In this document: in pieces, positions 44,187-64,000 of the stretch
How positions within the stretch are numbered: the stretch's first letter is position 1
Layout: each line of letters opens with the position of its first letter
NCBI RefSeq assembly: GCF_901709675.1
Contig: NC_051099.1
Span: 2,976,001 to 3,040,000, forward strand
Direction of reading: 5' to 3'
Length of the DNA stretch: 64,000 nucleotides
Source of the DNA: Syngnathus acus
Taxonomy: Eukaryota; Chordata; Actinopteri; Syngnathiformes; Syngnathidae
Translations under genes and position numbers: made by a program
The notes under the pieces: generated by a model
The model's input: only the letters and a program-made list of their open reading frames with translations
The model's database searches: none
What the model was told of the DNA's origin: nothing

Positions 44187-47100
44187 CTAGGCGTCGATGT
44201 CAATTAGCGGGGCTGGAGCGCGACTTGCCAGCTCGCGGATGGCGCTCAGTAGCCTACGGCTGTGCTGCCGCTGGTCGGCGGGGAGGACGTCCATCACCGT
44301 CACCTTCACGCGGCACTCGTCCTGAACCAAAAGCACAAGTCAAGCCAAGAGTTTTGCTGATTTGTGATTTTAGAAACACACGGGGTCAGCGCATCGCCGT
44401 GGCAACCCTCATGGAAATCAGCCAAACGACAATCATGCGCTCACATTGAAATTCTCCAACTTGACTCTGTTCCTGAAGACGTGCGTGCTGAAGTAGATTT
44501 TGTCGAAAACGTTGTCAAACGCGTTCTCATCCTGACACCCAAGAGAACACGAGTTATGCTCACATCGCTAATGCTAACACAGCTAAACAACCGAGGACAC
44601 GATTTCAAGCTCGTTACCGTGTCCTTCAGATGTCCCAATTGCTCGGCGCTGATCCCCAGCAAGGTCTCGGCCGTCTCCTGGAAGCACGTGGCCCACATGT
44701 TGTCCCCGAAGTCGGCCAGGTTCACCTACAGGATGACGATGTTTTCACAAAAGCAACAGGAGCGCAAATACGATTCGAGAGAAAAGTTCTTCGCACTCAC
44801 AGAGAGCATAAAACGGTAGTTGAAGTTGGGGTAGTCCTTGCCGCATTTATCGCAGCGGTAGCGTCCGTCGTCCTGCTCGTGAACTTTCTTGTAGCAGGAG
44901 CCGTCCGGGCAGGCCCGGTACAGGCAGTTCTCCTTGCGGCAAAACACCACCGTCGCCACGCAGTTGAAGTAATCCGCCTGCGAGAAGAGAGGAAAAAAAA
45001 AAAAAAAAAAAAAAACATCAACGGATTAAGACTCGGCAACCACCAAGCAACAACTAATCACGACGACGCCCTTGGACCTTTTCACCGTGCCCCAGCTGCT
45101 CCGTCTTGACGTCCCTCAGCGTCTTCCAGTTGGTTCTGAAATCGCCGCTCGCGGAGTACACCTCCGTCAAGGACTGACTGCAGAGGGCGTAGCCAACTTG
45201 GTTGTACCTGCGCAACAAATGTTTTGTCGTGGTACACTTGCATAATGCCTATTCAAGCGGATGAGCTATCCAAGGTCTTATGAGGAACCTCAAGGATCCG
45301 TCACAGGCCCTCAATTGTTTGCAAATTTCTAGGATACTCCAATCTTTCCGGCAAATTTTTGACTTTTGAGAGGAGGTGTTGCGTGACTGGGAACTCACCA
45401 GTCTCTCAAGGCAAAGGCCTCGGGGATGTCGGGGTTGACAATCAGCGTGGAGTTTAAGAGCGCCGTCAACGAGCGGCCGCCGAAGGTCGACACGCGAGCC
45501 CCTCTGACGGCCACCACCGGGTGACAGGAAGCGTTAAACTTCTGAGCCTGCGGACGCAGCGGCACGCCATGTTGGTAACCACGACGACTTGCGGGCTGCC
45601 GCTTTTATTTAGCAACACGAAATTTGTGTTACCTCGTCCCCCCACAGCGTGAGCGTCACCATCTTGCCGCTGGAGTCGGTTAACATTAGCGCCCTCTTGC
45701 TGAGCGGCTTGCCGGCCTTGGTGGTGATCAGGGAGACGTCCTCGGCCTCCTCGCACACACCGATCACGTCTGGCCGGTCAAACGAGACGCATCAAATGAA
45801 GAACGTTGCAACGGTAGAGCAGAGAAATGCAATGGTGTCTCGGGAAGCTCAATCCTCACCGACGACGGCGTCGGGATCTTTGTCCTCCAACTGCGAGATG
45901 GGCACGAATCGGCAGAGCAGGTTGGGCACGCCGCGGTCGTCGTCGCAGGGCACGATGCGCGAGCTGGCGCTCAGCGTAATCTCGTAGTCGTTTTTCAGCG
46001 AGGTGAACTGCTTGTTGGCCAACTTCACCGTGCCTTTGGAGATCAGGTAGACCTTGTCTTGCTCCACCAGCGAGAAAAACTTGTCCACTTCTTCGTTGAA
46101 GGCCGTAATCTTGATTTCTCCCTGCGCACAACCAAGGCCACGCCATGCTACTTTAATGCAAACCTGTAAGGCAAGTGTGCACGTGTCTGCTTTTTGATCT
46201 TACTCACAGTCTCGTCCACAACCTCTAAGTTGAAGACCTTGCCCTCCCTTCTGGAGTTGCTCCAGTTTCGGATATCCGTCTTGTTGATCACTCGGGCTCT
46301 GATGGTCCAACTGGAGGCCAAAGACGATTATAAAAAAAATTATGCGGACAACCAGCCAATGGATTTCTCGCTTCAAGCTTACTCACTTGCTTAGGTACGG
46401 GTTGAGTTGGTATATTGGGGTCATTCTGGTTGGACTCTGGGAGGGACTGGACGAGGGGGAAGCCATCCCAGACCACTTCATTGGCGAAGGAGTCATGAGG
46501 GAGGCCATCCTGGGAGATGCCATCCCGTGCGCCTTCATGGGGGAGGCCTGCATGGGGGACGCCATCCCAGGCGCCTTCATTGGGGAGGCCTGCATGGGGG
46601 ACGCCATCCCAGGTGCTTTCATGGGGGACGGCATCCTGGGGGACGCCATCCCAGGCGCCTTCATTGGGGAGGCCTGCATGGGGGACGCCATCCCAGGCGC
46701 TTTCATGGGGGACGGCATCCTGGGGGACGCCATCCCAGGCGCCTTCATAGGGGAGGCCTGCATGGGGGATGCCATCCCAGGCGTTTTCATGGGGGACGCC
46801 ATCCTGGGGGACGCCATCCCGTGCGCCTTCATAGGGGAGGCTTGCAAGGGGGACGCCATCTGAGGCACCTTCATGGGTGAGGCCTGCATAGGGGACGCCA
46901 TCCTGGGGGCAGGCGCCTTCCTGGGGGAAGTCTTCATGTCATAGTTTCCACCACCTTGGTAAGGAAAGGAGGGAAGCACTTCATTCATTCATAATAGCGC
47001 TGTAGGATTTTGACACAGTGGACTAACTAAAGCCGCCAAAGTCATCGTCGGCCGTCATTTTCCGCCATCTAGAAGCAACGCCTCGGTGCATTTCGTGCGG

Positions 47101-48275
47101 GACGGCGATGTGAAAGGAGCCACGATTTACCGCTGGGGCCGCATCCAGACGGTCCGGGAATTTCATCAGACCTAGAAGTGCTCGGCTCCGCCTGCTGCTG
47201 GTCCGGGGTTTGATCTGCGGAGCAAACCAATCCAACTGTGTAAGCTCTACCATCTTCTTGAATCCATTGTGTGGATTTTTCTCAAATAAAATCATGCATT
47301 TTGTTCCATTTTTACCTCACCGGTTAACTGTGTGGGATTGCCGATCCTCCCTCCCGTCTCGGCGGCGGTCTGCAACACGTCCATGTCCAACACCACCACG
47401 ACATGACTGCCACGCAACCAACACACATGCATGAATGAATGCACACACTCACAACACACTTAAACTCACCGGCTGGACAATTGGGAGAAGATGGTCTTCT
47501 TGAGCACGCACACGCAGTTTGGCTCCAGGAGCTGGGATTCCCTCAGGTGGTTCAAGTGCGTCGCCAGGAGGAAGCCTACTCAGATAAGCACACTTGTCAC
47601 GAACGCAAATCACGTGGGACGTCCGATGACGACGCGTGTGCTGATCAACACTCACAGGACAAACTGCGCTCGCCGTCGCTCAGGTTCAGGCGGTACCTGT
47701 TGAGGCCTTGTTTGCCTGCCGGGTACTCACGGATGTTCTGGGATGACAAAGAAAGCAGAACTGAGAACCACATTTCTTTAATTCAAGTTTTAAGTGGATT
47801 GACTTACTATAACCTGCAGAATTGGACTTTGCACCACTGACTCATTGAACAGGGCCTAATAAAAAAGAGAGTCACATGAAAAAAAACAAATAAAAAAGAC
47901 GTGACACAACCAGGTGCCGCTTTCGACCAGCCACGTTAATAAGATTATGGAAATATACCACACAGGTTTTTCAAAACATAGCAGAAAACATTTATCCTCA
48001 CGTGCTACGGTAATGAAAAGATGACGTCACAAGCACAACTTCAATGGAGGAAATTGGTTTGTGATTAGGGAGCGTCTAGTTCGTTCAAAGACAACATTTC
48101 AATTTTAAACATAAATGACACGCCAGACATGCAAATGACTAAAAAGTACAGTATGACAAAGTTCATTGCCGTCGCCGCGTAAATAAGCGTATTAACATTT
48201 CGTGGCTAATGGCTTATTTGTCCGGTTCGCGATCACCTTTACCTCAATAGCCCCTTGCGTGAGTTTGACGCTCAT
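44187..48275 (-). CDS. rpa1: Replication protein A 70 kDa subunit, 16 coding exons
   Basis: RPA1 is the main single-strand DNA-binding subunit of the RPA trimer, needed in replication, repair and checkpoint signalling. Exons: 48243-48275, 47810-47857, 47656-47737, 47470-47575, 47321-47406, 47131-47214, 46387-46954, 46208-46310, 45860-46121, 45633-45769, 45399-45547, 45078-45207, 44801-44977, 44618-44725, 44445-44531, 44187-44321. Phases agree and give about 764 residues, against 616 in human. The N-terminal OB fold starts [11 protein letters not shown] and includes [16 protein letters not shown]. After the linker come DNA-binding domains A and B ([39 protein letters not shown]). DBD-C has its four-cysteine zinc site (CPDGSC and CDKC spacing). 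The extra length is almost all in the exon at 46387-46954. The gene is divergent to med31. Confidence 0.97.
46387..46954 (-). repeat. rpa1: Coding minisatellite in the rpa1 linker (14-residue Ser-Pro repeat)
   Basis: This single exon encodes most of the flexible linker between the N-terminal OB fold and DNA-binding domain A. It is made largely of a 42-bp unit encoding [14 protein letters not shown], with variants [14 protein letters not shown]. It stays open and in phase with both flanking exons. I count about 24 Ser-Pro pairs, with ten S-P-M-K, one S-P-R-K and one S-P-T-R. S/T-P-x-K/R is the full CDK consensus. The vertebrate linker is normally shorter and not repetitive. Confidence 0.93.
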
Positions 48276-48620
48276 GTTTTCACAACAATCTTCGCAAACA
48301 TTCAAGAAGGATACTCGCTCATCAAAACTTGCAGCCTTCAGAAGGCGATTTGGAGGCGGGGTTAAATGATGGACCGGATATGTCGTATTTATGCCTTCAC
48401 AACAAAACACAAGTCAAAGGAGTTTTATTTTGAATGTCAAGTGTCGACGTCACTCTTCATTTCCGGCAAACATGGCTGACACGGTTGTGTTTTCTTTCGG
48501 CTAAACTACACTAATCAACAAACGGACGTTTTTCGACACCTTTTCTCTTTCTATAATTTACTTTTCTCGGCGGACGAAAGAAGCGTCTTTTTTCTCTTCA
48601 TTTTACAACTGAGAGCAGTC
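48276..48620. promoter_or_regulatory. Probable bidirectional rpa1/med31 promoter
   Basis: The two start codons face away from each other across about 345 bp. Inside are a CRE-like GACGTCAC at 48446-48453, an ETS-like ATTTCCGGC at about 48459-48467 and a YY1-like AAACATGGC just after it. No TATA box was seen. All three motifs are typical of TATA-less housekeeping promoters. This is inferred from layout and motifs only. Confidence 0.6.
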
Positions 48621-49500
48621 ATGGAAACAGGTAAACCAGCTTTAAATGTTTCACCGAGCTTCCATCGTGCTAACAAGCTAAAGCTACACCAAATACAAAA
48701 TAGATGCTCACATTCCTTTTCTTCGTATTATGTTGTTATTGATCATATTGATATGATTCGAACGTCGTTACAAGTCATTTTTGATAGATTCTTCACAATC
48801 TCGTAATCCGTCATACACCAATTGCTAGCATCCCAAAAGAGTAACGTGTGTGTGTACGCGTACGTGCAGAGGAGCAAGCTCGGACCCGCTTCCAGTCAGA
48901 GTTGGAGTTCATTCAGTGTTTGGCCAACCCAAACTATCTCAACTGTAAGTGTGTGCCTTCATATTGTTAACATATTATTATTGTTACATATTGCTAATAA
49001 TAGTACACTGTGTGTGTGTGTGTAGTCCTGGCTCAGAGGGGCTTCCTCAGGGAGAAACCCTTCATCAATTACCTCAAGTATTTGTTGTACTGGAAGGAGC
49101 CCGACTACGCCAAGTTTCTCAAGTAAGACCACCAAAGTGCTAAGAATGACTGCTCATATCGATAGATTATTAATTTCTGAACTGCTTTCATCTGTTGATG
49201 CTGCACACGAGATAATCTGAGGAGTTAGACATCTCCAAATGATGCATCAAGTAGTTTTTCTCGCTCTCTCGGCGTGCTTTTAGGTACCCCCACTGCCTGC
49301 ACATGCTGGAGCTGCTGCAGTACGAGCACTTCCGCAAGGAACTGGTGAACGCGCAATGCGCCAAATTCATCGACGAACAGCAGCTGCTACACTGGCAGCA
49401 CTACTCCAGGAAGCGAACGCGGCTGCAGCAGGCGCTTGCCGAGCAGCCGCCGCCGCAGCAACAGCCGCCTCCGCAGCACGTCAACGCTGCCGCCAAATGA
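48621..49500 (+). CDS. med31: Mediator complex subunit 31, 4 coding exons
   Basis: MED31 (Soh1) is a small, highly conserved subunit of the Mediator middle module that links transcription factors to RNA polymerase II. Exons: 48621-48630, 48870-48944, 49026-49122, 49284-49500. Phases agree and give 132 residues, the usual family size. The family core is clear: ELEFIQCLANPNYLNFLAQR, NYLKYLLYWKEPDYAKFLKY, then HMLELLQYEHFRKELVNAQC and HWQHYSRKR. The C-terminus is a Gln/Pro-rich tail of about 30 residues that is variable in the family. The first exon supplies only three codons and one base, and the start is the first ATG, preceded by GCAGTC. The gene is transcribed away from rpa1 and ends before a broken FMO-like exon. 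Confidence 0.97.
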
Positions 49501-49539
49501 CTGCTGTTTGTTTTTGCCCAAAAAAAAATGCAAGAAAGA

Positions 49540-49545
49540 AATAAA
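49540..49545 (+). promoter_or_regulatory. med31: Poly(A) signal AATAAA of med31
   Basis: A canonical AATAAA lies 40 nt after the med31 stop codon, followed by a TG/T-rich stretch, as expected for cleavage shortly downstream. This gives a very short 3' UTR. Confidence 0.8.
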
Positions 49546-49646
49546 TGCTTCAGTTTTGTTGAAGAAATCTGGATTTTCTGTTCTGTTATGTGTACATGGA
49601 TTAAAATGTTGATCTTATGACTGGAAACTCATTCTTTGGGGCACAG

Positions 49647-49777
49647 GACCAACCTTCCCAAAGAGATGTTGATGTTCCCAGACTTTCCGTTAGACCTGCA
49701 GCTTCCTGTCTCATCAGGACGTGCAGCGCTACCTGGAGGACTACTGTCATTGCTAGAACATCTGCCCACACATTGAG
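49647..49777 (+). pseudogene. Broken exon of a flavin-containing monooxygenase-like gene
   Basis: Between an acceptor-like GGGGCACAG and a donor GAG/GTAAGT, the plus strand reads TNLPKEMLMFPDFPLDLQ, then after a one-base frame change FLSHQDVQRYLEDYCHC, a stop, and NICPHIE. The pattern of TNLPKE, FPDFP, a His-Gln-Asp-Val motif and a YLEDY helix matches the part of FMO family proteins just after the FAD-binding region. One frameshift and one in-frame stop make it non-functional. No other exons of the gene were found nearby, so it is probably a leftover of a lost or moved copy. The assignment rests on about 40 residues. Confidence 0.6.
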
Positions 49778-49983
49778 GTAAGTGAAGTGATTATTAAATT
49801 GGCTCTGGATTCATGGTGCCCTCTTCAAGCCCATTTTAGACGTTTCCACAGAGACCTCTAGTGGTGGCTGAGAAAACTTGTATTTAAAAACAATGACATA
49901 TCACACACACACACACTGACCTTTACATTTTTTTTTTTTTTTTAAAAGGACATTTTCAGGTGTTTTTCCCCCCCCTGTGTTTT

Positions 49984-52776
49984 TCAGTTTAGCAGCGGGT
50001 CGCAGTCGCTGTCATCCTGAGGCGCGTCCTTGTCCGCTTGGGGACGCTCGTCTTCGTTCAGCGTCTCATCCTCGACGGCCACGTCCACTCCCATCGCGCA
50101 CACCACGCTGGAAAGACGAAAACATTTTTACGGCAAGTCTCATTTTCCCACGAGTTTAATGGGTTTCAGGCTAAGGTTAGCTATTCGGGCCTTGGTTTAA
50201 GTCCCATTCTTCTTGATATTTAACTATAAATGATCACCAGACTTGAAGTGTCATGGACTCTGATCAGAAAACACACAAGACACACACAAATTCACTTCAG
50301 ATGGCGCATGACTTTACAAGTACTACTTGCGTACTACTTTTGTGCGCACTCAACGCGCACATGTTTTTTTAAGGCAGAGTGCAACGACGAAGTGCACATT
50401 TGCACAAAAAGAGTTTGCTGAGCACTTTTTTTTCAGCCGCTCGTTGTGCTGCTGACAAGTTCAAGTCAGGTTGTGAAGTTTCCTGTCAGATAAGAACTGA
50501 TGAGGGTGCCCCTTTGGGGCTCCTGCACAAAAGTATTCACTTTGGGGTCTCACTCACTCCCTCCCTCACTGGCTCACCCCAGAAGCATGGTCGGGATGGC
50601 GCAGAGTCCGGCGCCGAGCAAGAAGACGAACCCGGGGTACAGAGCCACCGTGGCAGCGTAGGCGGTATTGAAGACCGCCGCCGACACGTTGGATGTCAGG
50701 ACCTCCGCGAAGGAGAGCAAGGCAAACAAGGCACCTGCATAGGAAGAAAACAATTGAATATTTTGAAGCAAACAAGCGGCAGAGCATCGCGGTCGCTCAC
50801 CCTGCTCGGACTTGGAGATGATTTTTGACATCATGGATCGCAGCACTGAGAAGGGCATGATGGACAGCAACATGGGAAGCCTCGCTGAGGACGCATTAGC
50901 AAGCATTCATCTGGTGACACCTCGCTCTTTGGCCGAAAGCCGCCACTGCACCCCGACCGCTTGTTAGAGATAGCTCACCTAGAAACATCATCAAAGTGGT
51001 TTTGGAAAAGGCCACCGTGGTCATGCCCGCCGCCAAAGAAAGGATGCCCGTAAGCACCACAAGCAGCTGCGGGACACCGCAGTAGGTGAACGCGGCCACG
51101 CCCACGAAGCTGAACAGGAAGACGGTGGTGGACAACGCTGCGCCGTAGCCAATGAGAATCTCACTCCAGCACAGCGGCTCCTTGAGCTCGTACAGCACTA
51201 TTAAGGAGAAGCTGCCCACTGAGGTGAAGGACAAGCTGGTGAAGACGGACACCAGGAGGAGGAGCAGCGTGCGCCGCTTGGGAGCGGCCCTCGCGAACAT
51301 CCTGTAGATTGCGAAGAACATGTGCCGCACGGCGGCCCACCCGCCGACACCGCCCGAGTCCGCCCGCGTCACCGTCTCCTCCAGGATGAAGACGGCGTAA
51401 AGCAGGACCAGGAACTGGCAGATGGCCGAAGTTAGGAAGGGCCCGTTGAAGCCCGCTGCCCTCAGGTAGTAGCCCGTGGACAGCGCGGCCACGCCCGACA
51501 GCAACCCGATCATCATGTCCAGCCCGGCGATGCGCAGCGTCATCCGCCGGCCGTCCCCTCCGCCGCTCAAGTCGGCCACGTAGGCGAAGCAACCGCCCAG
51601 GAAGGTACCCAGGCCCCCGAAGAGGGCAGACAGCAGCGAGGCGCCCACCAACAGGTAGACGTTGAGCCGCAAGAAGGACACCAGCAGCAGGGACAGCGTG
51701 TAGAGCAGTGTGCCCACCAGCGGCAGGATGATGGCCACCTTCCGCCCCGCCCGGTCACTGTACGCCACCAGCAGGAGGGTAACCAGCAAAGACGGCACGG
51801 CCGAAAGGATCTGAGAGTACAGCGAGAACAGGGAAGCCTGCTCCTGCACCTTCTGGACATGCACAGAAACGTGGCAAACTGTCAGCAAAGTTCAGGTCAC
51901 TCGGTGTTCACCCCGCCTCAAAGTCTGCTAGCTAGCTCGAGGCTAGCACATCATGGGAAGCGTCCTAGACCGAGCAAGGAATACACAAAGACATACAACT
52001 AAATAGTTTGAGTCCTCTGACTGATAATACTGCAGCGTAGTGAGGATTCCTGACTGTCTCGTTTGGTTCTGTCCATATGTCTGTTTTGAGCAACTGAAGT
52101 TTCTTTTCTTCCCTCTGAACATTTGGAGCTCTGAATACAATTGGGACAAGTTTCTCTGCATGCCAGATGATATGACCAAAGCAGAAGTAAAAACGAGACA
52201 AGCTAAAATAAACCTCCACGCACCTGGCCCGGTGCCTAACTTTAGCACTGCAGGAACTCAAGTCAGATGACCTCATTTGCACACAAAAGCTGCACCAAAA
52301 TACACCTCAGTCAGCTGCAGTGATATTTGTTGTTCTTAGGAGAGGATAAAGAATATATTATAATATCATATGTGTTGATGGACCATTTGAGTTGAGATTT
52401 CCATCGCTTGGAAGCGTTATGACACCACAACTATGCTATGTGTGTTAGCATTAAGTTAGCAGAAGGCAAAGGGAGGTTGTTCTTGGACATAAACAACATC
52501 AAATTGACTTTGTTTGTAGTTTGACTGTTGCGAGCACTTTGCTTGTGCTTCCCGCAGATTCTCGGACGGCCTGCGACTCACCTGGAAATAGTCGGTCTGG
52601 TTGTCGCTGGCGTTGGCGGCGGCGCACGCGGACGTGTCGTCCGAGACGGGGTAGGTGCTGTTGGTCAGCTCCTGCCACAGGCGGCGGTACACATACTGCG
52701 TCACCAGAGGGTACGTCAGGTACGTGGAGAAGGCGTACAGCGCCACCACGGGTTCCACCAGGTAGAGACCCTTCAT
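49984..52776 (-). CDS. slc46a3: Solute carrier family 46 member 3-like transporter, 5 coding exons
   Basis: SLC46 proteins are 12-helix major facilitator transporters. SLC46A3 acts in the lysosomal membrane, and its relatives carry folates or thymic/peptidoglycan-type substrates. Exons: 52582-52776, 50979-51849, 50801-50884, 50578-50734, 49984-50107. Phases agree and give about 476 residues, near the family length of about 460. Features: N-terminal EPVVALYAF helix and QYVYRRLW; an N-glycosylation-rich first loop (NSTYP, NASDNQT); the MFS signature DRAGRK between helices 2 and 3; VLYELKEPLCWSEILIGYG; SVLRSMMSKI. The acidic tail ends in DCDPLLN, whose acidic-dileucine pattern fits endolysosomal sorting. 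The SLC46A3 member is preferred on the YELxxPLCW and SVLRSM regions. SLC46A1 or A2 is less likely. Confidence 0.88.
50298..50560. repeat. Duplicated segment, copy B (matches 43786-44060)
   Basis: Same orientation as copy A and about 6.5 kb away, sharing CTTTACAAGTACTACTT, GTGCACATTTG, AGAGTTTGCTGAGCACTTTTT, CAAGTTCAAGTCAGG and GTTTCCTGTCAGATAAGA. Copy B lies in the last intron of slc46a3. Confidence 0.75.
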
Positions 52777-54825
52777 CCTGAGCAGCCTTTAGCGCTCCTG
52801 CCCAAAAAACAAAAGAAACAATTAAGAAAGCAGTTGTGAGCATGCACAATTTTTAACTGTTGTCTTGTGCCACTGCATCAAAATGTTAAGCGTGAAACTC
52901 GGGCTGAGGAATATGGCCTTCAAATAGCATCTTTGTTGGTGGGGGTCCACAAAAATCTCATTTCCAATTGCCAAGGTTGTTTTGGAATATTTTGAACAAT
53001 TGGAAAAAGCACACTGCGTCTAGCAACGAGATATTTAACATCTTACTATAAACAGCCATACTTTTTAAACCGATCAATGTCTATTACTAACAACCACCAC
53101 TTGCCTTCCAATTATCAGTAAGTCTCGGTTCCCCAATTTCGAAAGCTGTCACTCCGATATAATGTTGCTCTGACTTCTTGAACAAGCACCTGCTATCTTC
53201 CTTCCCTTCACTGTACAGTACACATTGAAAGTTGCGTGCATCAGGAAAGAGGTCCACGTTCGTCTCAAGGCTGCAATGATTAGAAGAAAATAAAATTTGA
53301 CCACGTTTTGCACGACGCATCTTACCCGATCAACATGCAGTTACAATCATCTTCGTCTCCGATGGTATGAAGCCGGTCATTTCTCTTATCATTGTCAGAA
53401 TCGGTCGTGTTGTGAAACGATTAAGCCCCGCCTACCTCAAATGCGATTGGACGGCTTTGCCTCCAGAGGTCTGCTGCCATTGGATTCTATAGATTGTTAT
53501 TTAAAAAATGAAAATATTATTCTATTCTATATTTATGTATGAGTTCCATTTTAGTGGTGTCTTATGTTTGTCGAGTTGTGCGGTCAAAGTAACCAACACT
53601 CTCCCCACCTCTGAATCCGTTTGGACAGTCCGTCCCTGAAAGTCCGCTGCTATTGGCTAGTGGAGACTGTCAATCATAAAAACAAGTTGGACGAGTACGT
53701 TCATACTTTCTCGTATTTAGTACATTAAAGTGTGTATTATGAATTATATATGGATCTGTAATATTTGAGTGAAATATTCGAGTTTATTACAGTTGTGTCC
53801 TCTCGCTGAACCGCGCCCTTCTCGGAGCTAGCGTAGTCTGGCGTTGGAATGTACCATTGTGTCAACACAGCGGGAAGGATTTTTTGTTGTGACAGCGGAG
53901 TCGCAACCCGGCGGTGAGACTCGGTAAGGCGACCAAGAAAAGCCACCTTTCGCTTTACCTGCCGTGTTTATCTAATCATTCTTTACCGTGACACCAATGG
54001 AAGTGGCTTCGTCGGGACTACCTTAGGCATTTTCCCGAATGTCCACTGCGTGAGCAGACTGATTGTTTAGGTAAATACCGGTTTGACGCAGCCATTCACG
54101 TTAGGACGGAAAGCTAGCGAATCAGCGATTAGGGCTAGCGAGCTAAAGCTAACGCGGCTAAAATGATTCGCCAATCCATGAATTTAATATTATTGTAAAT
54201 ATTTTATAAAGTAACCCCAATAAATTAACATTCACAACGCTGTAACGTTAGCCCAGCACGTGTGGTCTTTTATTTTTGTTTTTGAATAAAAGTCGTGACT
54301 GTCCGTGTGTGCCAACCGGCCTCATCGCTTTGCTTTTAATCTGGATATGGTCGCGATTCGCACTGTCGCATGGCCCCTTAAAGGACGATTGATTATTCTG
54401 CCGATTTAATTCATGCCATTCTAGTGCATAGACACAGAAGGTGACGGATGTGCCGAATTATGAATTTCGAAATCCTCATCCGCAATGAGGAAATCAGTCG
54501 GATGCATAAATGGACTAGTGGGTAGCTCATCTGCCTCGCAGTTTTGAGGTTTGAATCTGGGTGACGGCCTTCCAGTATGATGTCTGCGTGTCCTCTTGGT
54601 ACAACCCTCCCTAAAAAAATGTCTACGATGGACATGCATGCATGGCGACATCCCATTTTCTTTATCACTCATCCTGCAGACATTTACTCAAATGATCAAT
54701 GTGGTGATTGGGAGAGTAATCAATTCTGCTTGTGGATTTCCACTGTATGCTAGTGATCAGTATTTGGATTGACCTTGCTATCTTTCTGGAGTCCCACTTG
54801 TAGGTCATTGCATCCGGCGTCAACA
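52777..54825. other. Intergenic region between divergent slc46a3 and synj1
   Basis: The two genes point away from each other, so this 2 kb should contain both promoters and untranslated exons. Three CCAAT boxes in reverse (ATTGG) lie at about 53443, 53488 and 53653. An E-box CACGTG lies at about 54258-54263. First exons of the two genes could not be placed with confidence. Confidence 0.5.

Positions 54826-64000
<9,175 letters not shown>

Noticed and set aside
44630-45109. Plus-strand frame opposite the rpa1 zinc-ribbon exons
   Set aside because: Antisense shadow of rpa1 exons, with no splice or domain support.
46342-46880. Plus-strand repetitive Gly/His- and Gly/Ala-rich frames
   Set aside because: They are the antisense reading of the rpa1 coding minisatellite. 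The minus frame is the one that splices in phase into RPA1.
46387-46954. CRISPR-like array of regular repeats
   Set aside because: The repeats are directly tandem with no unique spacers, lie in a vertebrate coding exon and encode an in-frame peptide repeat.

Overview
The window is nuclear DNA from a vertebrate, most likely a teleost fish with a fairly compact genome. It holds intron-rich genes with GT-AG splice sites, many introns of only 70-200 bp, AC-dinucleotide microsatellites and decayed repeats. No prokaryotic, organellar or viral genes were recognised. Coding exons were placed by reading splice sites and checking that reading phase is kept across every junction. This worked end to end for arfip2, dchs1, rpa1, med31 and slc46a3, and for the part of synj1 that is present.

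Layout: 1-8.2 kb is mostly intergenic, with repeats and one weak exon-like candidate. 8.24-10.67 kb (minus) is arfip2, encoding the BAR-domain protein arfaptin-2, with a CRE/ETS-bearing upstream region near 11.6-11.9 kb. 12-17.6 kb is intergenic. 17.63-38.16 kb (minus) is dchs1, a giant protocadherin of about 3290 residues in 28 coding exons, with a 7.4 kb third intron. 38.2-44.2 kb is intergenic. 44.19-48.28 kb (minus) is rpa1, the large subunit of the single-strand DNA-binding protein RPA. Head-to-head with it at 48.62-49.50 kb (plus) is med31, a Mediator subunit. A broken flavin-monooxygenase-like exon lies at 49.65-49.78 kb. 49.98-52.78 kb (minus) is slc46a3, a lysosomal-type MFS transporter. 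54.83 kb to the right edge (plus) is synj1, synaptojanin-1, cut by the window end within its proline-rich region.

These are ordinary housekeeping, signalling and adhesion genes, not one pathway. arfip2 next to dchs1 recalls the human 11p15.4 neighbourhood, but the genes lying between them in human were not found here. rpa1 and med31 are about 345 bp apart start-to-start and probably share a bidirectional promoter.

The most unusual feature is in rpa1. The linker between its N-terminal domain and DNA-binding domain A is encoded by a 42-bp coding minisatellite. It gives a 14-residue repeat with about two dozen Ser-Pro pairs, roughly half of them in the CDK-type context S-P-x-K/R. Other points worth checking are a possible transcript nested in a synj1 intron, an in-frame cassette exon in arfip2, tandem in-frame acceptors in synj1, a GC-AG intron in dchs1 and several unannotated repeat families.
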